Under the pieces are notes generated by a model, which worked only from the letters and a program-made list of their open reading frames with translations, did not search any database and was not told the DNA's origin. Below, one piece after another: positions 1 to 9,692 of a DNA stretch of 64,000 bases. How positions within the stretch are numbered: position 1 is the stretch's first letter; every line of letters begins with the position of its first letter. The DNA is from Cercophora sp. LCS_1. Lineage: Eukaryota > Ascomycota > Sordariomycetes > Sordariales > Lasiosphaeriaceae. A program made the position numbers and the translations under genes. Location: assembly GCA_036250225.1 (NCBI GenBank), contig JAPZLL010000022.1, positions 434,001-498,000 on the forward strand, in the 5' to 3' direction.

Positions 1-1023
1 ACGTCTGCACCCTGATATGATCCTGCAAGCCCTCCCCAACTCCGGCCAACTCAATCCGCTGTTCGATCCCAGCACCCTTCAACACCTCGGCCCTTCCAAT
101 CCCGGACAACTCCAGCAACACAGGCGTCTGAAACGCCCCCGCAGACAGCACCACCTCCCTCCTAGCCCCCACCACCGTCCCATTCCCCAACACCACGCCC
201 ACAGCTCTTTCCTTTCCCCCTCTCTTCTCCAACTCAACTCTCACAACCTCCACCCCCGTCAACACGTCCAAATTCCCTCCCTTAAGCGGCAAATACGCAC
301 TCGCGCTATACGACCTCGTCCACCCGTCAGCATCGATACTGCTAGGCTGCGTCGAAACCCCAATCGGCACACCCCTCAACGAGTCCTTATTCTCCTTGAA
401 TCCCAGCGCCTCGGCAGCAGGCACCCAGCGCTCCTGATGGGCGGGTATATGCCGATTCACAACAGCCCGCACCGGTCCTTTGGTACCACTCCCCGGCGGA
501 CCGGTCGTGTAATTCTCCGCGCGCGCCATGGCGGCCTGCATACCCTTCCATCCCCACCCTGGATTGCCGACGTCTTCCCATGCTTGGTACTCGGAAACGG
601 CGGCCCGGTCCCAGCAGAGGAGGTTGATGGCTGAGGAGCCGCCGAGGACTTTACCTCTGTTTGCGCCCTGTCATTTTCATCAGGTTAGAACGGGGAATAT
701 GGAAAGAGGGGACAGGACAGGAAGGGGGGGGGGATATATACAATGACACGGTTACCAAGATGTTCCTGCGGAACGGTAGTAAAGTTCCAATCGAGTTTGG
801 TACCCAATGTGGTGCCCTTTCGACCGGGGATCAGGATGCCCAGTTCGGAGGCGCCATCTTGTCCGGCTTCGATGAGGAGGATGCTGGATTTGGGAAGGTA
901 CTGCGAGAGACGCGTGGAGAGGGCTACGCCCGCTGTGCCGCCGCCTACTACTATGTAGTCGTACGTGGAAGCTGTTGTGAAGGTGACGAGGAGGAGGGTC
1001 AAGAGGAGGGGAAGGGATGTCAT
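1..1023 (-). CDS. Secreted GMC (glucose-methanol-choline) flavoprotein oxidoreductase, 5' part; 3' end lies outside the window
   Basis: Exons on the minus strand are 1023-742 and 667 to beyond position 1, joined across a 74 bp intron (668-741) with a GTATAT donor and a CTAAC branch point. The protein opens with a hydrophobic signal peptide (about residues 1-19). The FAD-binding dinucleotide fold motif VVGGGTAGVALSTRLS follows, with the FAD-ribose segment LLIEAG. Across the splice the GMC signature GKVLGGSSAIN appears. Family members oxidise alcohols, sugars or aryl alcohols with FAD and release H2O2; the signal peptide points to secretion. The C-terminal half with the catalytic His pair is missing, so the substrate cannot be named. 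The coding strand is C-rich at the 5' end and G-rich further on. A run of ten G (plus strand 724-733) sits in the intron next to the donor. Confidence 0.9.
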
Positions 1024-1756
1024 TTTTGCTGGCTTTTATTGATGGGGTAGGAATAACTGACGGGCATTTGGATAGAGAAACATTCAGAGGTGTGTATGTG
1101 TGAGAGAGAGAGTGAGATTGGGTTGTAAATGAGGTGATTTGGCTCCGGATCGCAAAGACGGGTCAATATTACTACCCTGCATTTTGGTCAACGAGTTGCA
1201 TGGCCTTATGGTATGGATGGCTTATTTTGGGGGTGAACCGGGATCTAGGGTTATAGTTGATGGTACGGTGGGATATCCGGGGTCTTTCTCCGCGGGCTGG
1301 AGCGCTCTGCAGGCTGTTCGAACCGCGACCGGGGTGGGAAAGCATCTCGGACTCTTGCCGTCTTTGGTGGCCAATGGGGTGGTGAACCGTCCGTGTGAGC
1401 GTGCAGATTGGAGGTGCGCACTTTGTGGTATTTCTGTTGCAAACACATTGACTGACTTGGTTGTGATGATTCTGAGCGATTGTGCGTGCTAGGGAGAATG
1501 GATTTGTCGGGGGTCGGAAAGGAGGGAGAATGTCGACGAATAATTAACGCTCTACGGAGTACTACTACCTGTGCAACATGTGTTGAGACCATGTAGGTAG
1601 ATATCCCCTCATTCTGAGAAATGCTTTACAAACACTTGGGCCATTTTGTATATACCAGGCTCCGCAATGTGACATTCGAGGCGTATGTAAACCCCGTAAA
1701 TAACCCATGAAAGGAAGCCCATAAGGCCTGATTGACCATCCAATCTCAAAAACCGC
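1024..1756. other. Intergenic: upstream of the GMC gene and downstream of the GTPase-patatin gene
   Basis: This stretch of about 730 bp should hold the GMC promoter, read leftwards, and the 3' flank of the patatin gene. Open frames here are short and show no family features. I see no repeat or RNA gene. Confidence 0.5.
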
Positions 1757-4700
1757 CTAGGGTAAAAAAAGGTCAGCAACCGTATTCACCGGAGAGGATG
1801 ACAACATACCGATAGCCTCCCAAGGCGTCTTGCGCTGCTGAAACTCAACCTCAACCAGCCGTCTATAGTGCCCCTCTGTCACCTTGATGTGGACCGGCGC
1901 AGATAAGGCGGTGTCGTCAAAGTTTTTCTCCTTATTGACAAATTCAATAGCCGTCGTGAACTCATTGTTGTTGGCGTCGACTTCCTTCAGGCGAAATTGC
2001 GGCTTGAGCGCAAGCAACGAGACCGCTCCTTCAGATCTCGGCGCCAGACGACAGTGGATGTGGCTGAGGTACTGATCCGCCTTCATCTTGTCGGGGAGCA
2101 AGTGCTCGAGGTAAAACACAGACGCAAGCAACCGCCTCGCGACGACGAGGATGTGGTCGTGCGCGGATGGGTACTTGCTGTCCATGTATGGCGGGGGCGG
2201 GCCTCGCTGGAGATACCTGCGGCAATCCCAGTACAGCTTCTGCATATCGTCGACCGCGTCGAGCGGCGGTGGTTTGGCGTCTAGGCCGACATCCAGACGG
2301 TGGCAGTTCTCCCTGAGCCGACCATGTGTGGCTTCCTTAAAGTCAACCCACTCGCGGTGGCAATCGAGCGTGGCTTCGACCATGTCCAGCCCCGTCTCGA
2401 CCTTCTTGCGCAAACCACCGGGGAGCACCCGCTTGATCCTCTCGAGCCTTTCGTTCCTTGGGGCCTTGGCCCTTCCCGTTTCCTTGTCGACGTGAATGCC
2501 CGTGCCAATAGACACAACAATGTCCGGTGGCATCCCAGAAGGCCAGATGCGCTTCTGCTCGTCGTAGGCGAGTCGCACTGGGTTGTTTCGGAGGGTTGCT
2601 CCGTCGATGTAAGCTCGATGTGTAACTGGATGCTCAAACTTTTTGAACATGATAGGGGCCGCCGAGGTTGCTCGGGCACTGGTCATCAATCATCAGCGAA
2701 TTGGCAAAATACAGCATTTCCTTTAAGGGTAGGTACTTACGCTTGCCAAGTTCTAAAGTCTCGTTGCTGTTCGTCTTCACGTTGAAGCCAGTCATCTAGC
2801 CAAGATTAGCAAGACCATCGCTTGGAAAGCGCGCGGGGATGAAGACGCACATCCATCCTTCACATCTTTTCCTCTTTGCGGGGGGTTTCTAGAGTAGTTC
2901 TGCACCTGTGATTAGCAGACGAACCTCAGGATGAGAAAAGGACCTACCGCGACAAGACATGGCTGATTCCTGCCCTCCACAGCGGACACCACGCCAACCT
3001 TGACCCCGCTTGTTGGTCCAAACAGGAAGCGGTCGCCAAATGTATCCCTCAACGTGTCATTGATGCCCTTGGACGTGTACTTGTGATCCAGGAATGGTTC
3101 CGCAAGGTTCGATAAAATAGGCACCCTCAAGGCTTTTCTCAGTGAGAATGCTCTCGTGGCCAGGGATTGGAACTTGGTGTCGGCATCTGCTACGGACCAA
3201 CCCTTCTCAAATACACCAAGAGCGACTATGCCACCTAATCAGTCAAGTTAGCTTGATGTGCAAATATCCATGCTTGCAGGACTCGCCGGTGCTGGTCCCG
3301 ATAACCAGGTCAAACAGGTCCTGTATCTTGATGCCCAGGCCGATCGCCTTCTCGATCTCGGCCAAGACAAAAAGCTCAACAACACCACGGACGCCGCCTC
3401 CATCCAAGACAAGGACACGGGCGCCCGCTGTCCTCGGCTTGACACGAACCTGCCATGGCTTCGACAAGAGCCTGCATCCAAGGGGACACGTCTTGATCTC
3501 GATGATGGAATGGTGTCTCTTGGATCCACTGTACCTCCGAATACAATCTTCGCAGATCCCGTGGCTTTTCGGCATACTAGTAATATGCATTAACAAATCA
3601 CGTCCGCCACATGAGTCTCCTGTTCGAGCTTACCATGGCAACATGACTGCCGGACAGTTCGACAAACAGCTCAGGCAAGTCCGCTGCCCTGTTATCTCCA
3701 CAACTCTGCTGGCTGTCGCCGCAGCAGCAAGTCGATCCATTGCTTCTTCCCTCGTCTTGATCTTGGCGATGTTTTCCCATAGTTGTTCCGTATACGTGTC
3801 GGGATCGTACGAGCTGATGTAACCACCTACCGTAAGGTCACCTTCCGACGTGCTCGAGACATCTGACCTCCTCGGGGAATCCTCGACAAAGGGGTCAAAC
3901 TGGTGTCCCTTTTCGTGGCCTTCGAGGGTATTTCTGCATCGCCGTTGTCCGGTTCCATCTTTTGCTTCGCAGCGCCAGTGGCTATCCCTGAAATACTCGA
4001 TGCCTCGGCGGGCCTCGTCAACCAAAAAGTCTTTGTGCTTGCTGATGTGTTCCTTGGAGACAGCGTGCGCATTCTTTTCTCCAGGGAGAACAATGGCAAC
4101 TATACAAGAGGCAATGTAGGGGACGAGATCTTTGATCAGTTGGCACTCGCCGCCGACGTCCTGTGCTGTGTCGAGTTTCCGGAGCTTTACCATGTTGGAT
4201 AACAGCTGCAACAAGTGCTCGCTGAATCTTCGAGGGAGCGAAGAATCCCCATCTGCTAACCGGTGGCTATGGGACAGTTAGTCCTGGCGCCAAAATTGGT
4301 GTGATGATGTTGCCATGTGTACAAGACTTACAAATCGAGCGTGTTCTGGACGGCCTTGGACAAGGACGTCACGGACTGGAGCAGATAGGAACTCAAACTT
4401 GTAACGTCACTTTCTTGCATTAGCACTGCTTCTATGATATACCAACACGGAGACAAGAGACGGAGAGGGAGCTTACTAGTTCATGTTCAACGCGACCCGT
4501 TTGGTGCGAATGCGGTACGACATCGACCGAATCTCGCCGTAAAGAATCTTGATCTGATCCGAGATTTTCTTGGCCGTCGTTGGCGACATAGGCACATACG
4601 TGGGGATCGAAATGACACGAAAGTCGTGGTAGTAGCACAGAATCAGGTCAGCGGCACAGGTTATCTCTCGTCCTCTGGCTGTCCATCTCTTCTTGAGTTC

Positions 4701-6345
4701 CGCATACCGTGTCGAGTTCTGGAAGCTATCCAACAGACGCTGCGTTGCAGTCTGGACGTCGACCATGGCGTTTTGGGAGTCGTGTGACATTTTGTTCAGG
4801 ATAATGATAAGACCTGGACGGACACGCTGGTTGAGAGTCTTCTCATGCCCGTCTTTGGCCCAATCGAACATGTCCTCGAGGATCTTTTGGGCAACTCGGC
4901 TGTTGTTCGTGACTACCACGGGTTGTCAGTACGTTTGTGGGTCAGATAGACCATAAGAGCTTGATACGCACCAAAGCAGACCACGTCAGAGAAGGCGTAG
5001 AGAAGGCGGGGGTAAAGGTTTTTAACAATAACTCTCCGTGTGTCAGGGCCAACTTGCCCAATTCTCCTCCGGCTTCGGGAAACCTCCAAGCTTGAGGCAC
5101 CACTTGGCAAAACAGGGGCCATGACTTGGCCCCATTTGAGTGGGATGCGATGAGTGGCGGTTTCCATATGCTCGGTGAGAAGATCTTTGGCCGGCCTAAT
5201 CGAAGACATTCGCCCAGCTCCTTCTCCTGATGGCAGCGTATCGGCCCGGGTGATTCGCGAGAGAATCTGGCGAGCAATTGGTCTGTCGCTGCCTGAGAAC
5301 CCCTCGCAGTCTACCATTAAAAGGGGCGTCTTGTCCTTCATAGAGGCCGGGTCAGCAAACAGGTGAATATCGCTGCTTGTAGAGTCGAAGTCATCGGCAG
5401 CCTGGCCAGGAACAGGCGCTCGGTGGCTCTTCTGTGCTAACGGTGCCAACATCCGAATGATTGCGCGGATTAACGTGCTCTTTCCCGAGCCTGTATCGCC
5501 CACGAAGGAGATGAGGGAAGGATATTGCCTGGGCGGTTTGTCGCGACCGTCATCCTCTATCAGCGTCTGGAGACGGGGGTAAATGTGCAGCTTGGGGCAA
5601 GATCCCTCTTGGTCGTGTGGTACACCAATCCATGTTGACCACAAGTCGTCAAGGTGAAGCGACTCTTTGTCCTGATCCAGGAACTGAGAGTTGAGCAGGT
5701 AGGTTGTGTACATGAACTCGTCAAAGTCAATTTCCTGGCATGGCTCTCCCATCATAATCTCGCTGGGCGGGACTTCAGGTCGGTGGTCCGGCGAGCGGGC
5801 GAGACAATCACGATGAGCAGGCTTACCGGAAGGGCCGCAACCACCGCACAGCACATAGCTGGAGGTGTAATCGGCTTGCATGCATAACCGGCAGTACAGA
5901 TGAATGCCTCCTCTTTTCGCTTGCCGTGCAATGCTGACGCTAGGATCAGCCGGAGTGGACAGGGCATCGTGTATTTTGTGGTGACTTACAAGCTATAGCT
6001 GGGTTTTGGCCAGGATTCCATAAACTCCCGCGTCTTGACAAAACCCCCCTTTCCATCTAATGGCACCTCCAATTGTAGCGGGTCGCTCGTGTAGTAGGAC
6101 TCATTATCGTCGTCCTCGGGCAAGCTGATCTGTCTGACCTGGGCAGCCAAGGCTTCCTCGTAGTCTGCTTGCTGACCGGTGGCTGGAGCTGCCGCATCAG
6201 CTGGTGTGTTGTTGTACTCCTCGACTTCGTCATCATCCGTTCCTCGCAGGTAATCCGATTGCGGCCTCCCATAACGTTCTGCATCATAGGACTCCTCAAA
6301 CTCCAACCCCTGTAGAGTGGACATGATGCTGTTCGAGCTGGTCAT
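1757..6345 (-). CDS. P-loop GTPase / zinc finger / patatin-like phospholipase fusion protein
   Basis: Ten exons read leftwards: 6345-5990, 5933-4972, 4912-4477, 4409-4332, 4266-3634, 3576-3287, 3234-2948, 2899-2851 (or starting 2905), 2795-2741, 2678-1757. They sum to 4068 nt, giving 1355 aa. An acidic N-terminus is followed by a Cys/His cluster (CRLC to HRDC, about 133-162). Next comes a GTPase with G1 GDTGSGKST (about 264-272), G3 DCEG (about 327) and a G4-like NKMS (about 479). A RING-like cluster (CLSC...HGICEDC, about 808-833) precedes a patatin domain with oxyanion loop GGGVRG (about 881), nucleophile GTSTG (Ser about 917) and the dyad Asp in DGA (about 1074). Both catalytic residues are present, so phospholipase or acyl hydrolase activity is expected. 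A GTPase switch driving a lipase through a zinc finger is inference. The intron after GTSTG appears to be GC-AG. The 49 and 55 bp exons are the least certain part. Confidence 0.85.
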
Positions 6346-7289
6346 CTATGTTTGGAGTTGTCTGACCTCTCTCGAAATATACATGATATGCCTTGCAAAC
6401 CTCCAGGAAGTAGTGAAGGGAGCAAAAAGGGTGGTGGCAGGATGTGAAAAAGGGAGAAACCAAGGTTCAGGTCGTTCGAGAGGCTCATTTTACCCCTCAT
6501 TCACGCTTGAAGGTTGACTCGACTCGCAAGGCTCTGAGGAACTCTCATCAGGGCCCAGCTAGCTGCAGCCAGATTGAGGCAGTGGGTGCTTCTGCCTGCG
6601 GCCAGCCCTGGACTTGGATGCATGTCCGGTGTGGCGCCCAGTCAAATCACCATCTCTCCGCTGGCGCTTTTCGGGAGGAAAGTCTGCTGGTCGCAGGCTC
6701 TTGGCTACCGGATGATCGAGCTGCGCAACATCATAGCAGGCAGCTCGGTCAGGTTGGCCTCACCGAGGTCGCTTGGTCGATCAAATCCCGCCCATGTCCC
6801 TTGTTGTATTCGAATCGGGTCGCAAGGCTGCGAGCCCCCACTGGCGGGTGCTGCTAACTCTGCATCATGTCGGACTGAGGCTGGCTGTGAATTGCCACCG
6901 GATTGACAAGGTGGTCGAGCTTGACCATATTCGGGATATTGTTTCGTGAAGCCTCTGAAAGTGAAAGAGCTAGTGCAAGCGAGGCAGTGCGACGAAACTC
7001 TTGTTCAGTCGGGAAGGCTCGGTTCGAGCTGGCCATCCCATCGACCCCAGGCCCTGTCTGTCACGTTCGCGAACACCACACACCACGGAACTCACAATGG
7101 TTTGCATGACTAGGCGATCATCTATTGATTGCAAGTAATGCGGCTAGTCTAATTTGCTCCCAGCCAAAATAGCAGTTACCTCACTATCCGCTTGTCAGAA
7201 GAGGCTCCTCCCATCAACAAAAAATAAAACTAGGTACAGCTGAATATCTCTACTGGTGCCGTCGTTATATGACCAAGGCAGGCCTGTTT
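6346..7289. other. Intergenic: promoter side of the GTPase-patatin gene
   Basis: This stretch of about 940 bp lies between the patatin gene start and the end of the extension of the STRAP gene. Only short overlapping frames are present. I see no tRNA, repeat or mobile element. Confidence 0.4.
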
Positions 7290-7673
7290 TTATGATAACA
7301 AGTCAAAACTTGGCCCTGAGTTTGCACTGCGTTTCTCACGAGGAGTCCACACTGGTGGCTCGTCATAGCTGAGAAGAAGGTCGGATTTCGGGGACTGCGG
7401 CTCGTCGTAGCCAAGGAGGAGATCGCTGCATGAATTTTCTGCACTTCGTGTGGAAGCGGCCGCAGACCATGTTGACCGGGGACTGATGGTCCGTTCGCAC
7501 AAGTCAGCGGTGAGGCTCGCAGCTCGAGACGCGGTTGTGATCGGAGTGGCGGGCTCTTTTGTTGACACTAATGAGGATGGATAAGTGACGGCTGAAGTAG
7601 AGCACGTCGAGCCATCAGAAGGTCCAGGGGTTGTGTTGAGGGATGGGCTACGACCCGGGCGATGAACCACTTT
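7290..7673 (-). other. In-frame coding-like extension downstream of the STRAP stop codon
   Basis: After the TAG at 7676-7674 the same frame stays open for 127 more codons and ends at TAA (7292-7290). It has no internal ATG, so it is not an ordinary separate gene. It is Ser/Thr/Pro rich. Near its end it carries two tandem copies of SDLLL-x-YDEP, and it closes with FDLLS. The two copies use different codons for the same residues (Ser AGC versus TCC, different Leu, Asp and Tyr codons), as expected if the protein sequence is under selection. Possible explanations are stop readthrough, an unseen splice form, or a recent CAG to TAG nonsense change. Confidence 0.5.
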
Positions 7674-8805
7674 CTAGTCTGAGCCGCTACTCCCAGACAC
7701 GCCCCCACGCCACAGGCCATAGAAGCCCTCGCAGTTTTTCCACATCTTTATAGTCCCGTCTTCGGAACCGGTGGCGTAAAGATTGCCATCTGGCGAGAAG
7801 GCAATCGACCAGATGGGACCGTGGTGGCCTTTGTGGACGTCGATCTCATTCCCATCCTCCCAGTTGTACACTCGTGCCCAGGTTCCGGGCTCCTCACCAA
7901 CCACCACCTTTCTGCCCTTCAGATCAAGTCCCACACTGGCAATTCCGTGGGGGAGCGTCATCTGCTTGAGGTCCTGGTCAGCGCGTGAACCGCCCCAGAA
8001 ATACGCTGTTTTGCCGGCTGCCACAGCCAAAACCGGCAAACCGCCACCGATGTCCGTAGGTGTCGCGTACGAAGGGGCAAGAGAAACCAGCTCGCAAGAC
8101 TTGATTTCCGCCTCTAGCTTGGCCTCCCGAACGCAGCGACGCGATGGGAGATCAAACCACCGCAGGGTGTCTCCAGAAGCGGTGACAATGACGCTCGGAT
8201 CCATGGTCCAAACGATGAACTTGATGGCCTCCTTGTGTGATCCCTCCCCGATTTCGAACGCTTGTGAAGTCTCGATGGTCGTGGCTGCCACAACAGTTTC
8301 CTTCCCCTCAGTGGGCGACGAGACCGGCTTTTGCTCCTGCAAATCGAAGATCCGAAGCTTCTTCTCCATACCGCCGGTTGCCAGCATTCCAGAATTGTCG
8401 AACGGGTAGGCAATGGCGCGGACGATGTGGTCATGTTGGAGAATGTACAAGAGCTCGCCTGTATGTGTGTCCCAGACCTTGGCAGTGAAATCGGCGGATG
8501 CGGTAGCAGCGGTCGAGGCGTCAGGGCTTAATCTAGCTTGCCAAACAGCGCCCTTGTGGCCGAGGAACGTCCCGATCCAATCGCCCGTCTGGCCGTCGCG
8601 AAGCATGGGGTTGCCATCTGCAGTCCACCTGTCAGCGACACGTACCTAGAAAAACCAGCACAAGCGCACACAAACCTTTGCAAGCGGAGATCATATAGTA
8701 GACATCGTCCTTCTCTAGCGGCGAAAAGCTAAGGTGGGGTACCGGGCGTGAATGGCCGTGGCATGTGAGGGGAACGTATTGTCGGGGGGCCGCAGACTCG
8801 CTCAT
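7674..8805 (-). CDS. STRAP/unrip-like WD40 repeat protein
   Basis: Exon 1 is 8805-8676 and exon 2 is 8617-7674, joined across a 58 bp intron; 357 aa. The N-terminus (LTCHGHSRPV) leads into a seven-bladed WD40 propeller with clear repeats GHKGAVWQARLSPD, IVRAIAYPFD and a last blade reading GPIWSIAFSPDGNLYATGSEDGTIKMW. That last blade closely resembles STRAP (serine-threonine kinase receptor-associated protein, unrip). In animals STRAP joins the SMN complex and TGF-beta signalling; its role in filamentous fungi is little defined. eIF3i, another compact WD40 protein, was considered and fits less well. The gene is divergently transcribed from the DOA1 homologue and shares about 890 bp of upstream DNA with it. 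The stop is TAG and is followed by a long in-frame extension (separate entry). Confidence 0.85.
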
Positions 8806-9692
8806 TGTTGGTCGGTCGCAAGCTTGGGAAGAGCAGGTTGGGGTGCCGAGCTGCTGGCTGGGTCAAAATCGAAGTCGAAGTCGAAGTCGAAATCAAAATA
8901 CCGTAAGACGCCGGGGTATTTCCAAACGACCAGGAAATGCGATGGTGCGTGAATCTCAAATGAAGGCTTCGCAAATGTGCGCGATCCGGCGAGGGGCAAT
9001 GAATGCGATCTACTGAGCAGAGAGCGATCTAACCGCGGTAAATGGACAGCCGACAGCACTCAGAAAGACGGAAAACAGTCGTAACGGGTCGTTAGAAGGA
9101 GCCGTGAAGGAGTGGACAGAAAATTAGGCCAAAGCGATCATGGTATCTCAGTCGTCGTAAGCGGCATTCGTCGGTCCGAGGTCAAGTAAAAGAGAAGTAG
9201 GGTGCTGCGTCGCGCGAGGAGCGTCGAAGTTGTCCCTCTTCAGATTCTCAGCAGTGGACCCAATCGTGCCTCACAACAGGACCCCTCCTTGGCCCGAGCG
9301 TTCAGTGGTGGGCCCCGCTGCCCTGCGCAGCTCGCGCCCCACAGTGCAAGCTGAGGCGTCTCCGGTCTCCGGGCCCAGGGCAGGCGGGGGAAGGTGCGGG
9401 GTGGGGGACCATCAGGGGTGGCTGAAGCTTCCCTGGCACGTATCCATGGCCCCTCCATCTCATCTGCTGACTGACCTGCCCCTCCAAGCTTCGAGCCACT
9501 TCCACGCCCGATGCACCTTCCAGCTACAGCCGAACCACAACCCCTCGTGATTTCCCTCACCCTCACCATCGCCCCAATACTTTCGCTGGGAGCTTAGGCC
9601 TGAGGCGCAGCCCCATCCCCGTCGCCGGCTTCCGAATTACTTCTATCCAACGTCAACAATAAACACCCTTGGAGCTTAGCACCAGGCCAACG
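8806..9692. promoter_or_regulatory. Shared divergent promoter region of the STRAP-like and DOA1-like genes
   Basis: An 887 bp gap separates two divergently transcribed WD40 genes, so it must contain both promoters and 5' UTRs. It includes a short hexanucleotide repeat at 8869-8892. I could not assign a TATA box with confidence. Confidence 0.5.
8869..8892. repeat. Short tandem hexanucleotide repeat (TCGAAG)n
   Basis: About four copies of TCGAAG are followed by degenerate AAATCA units. The repeat lies about 65-90 bp upstream of the STRAP start codon, probably in its 5' UTR or core promoter. Confidence 0.7.

Noticed and set aside
1757..6345. Reading the patatin and GTPase parts as two adjacent genes
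   Set aside because: Every intron between them joins in frame, no stop or internal promoter intervenes, and the total exon length is divisible by three.
6900..7060. Possible tRNA, from a GGTTCGAGC T-loop-like string near 7020
   Set aside because: The flanking bases form neither a T stem nor an acceptor stem.
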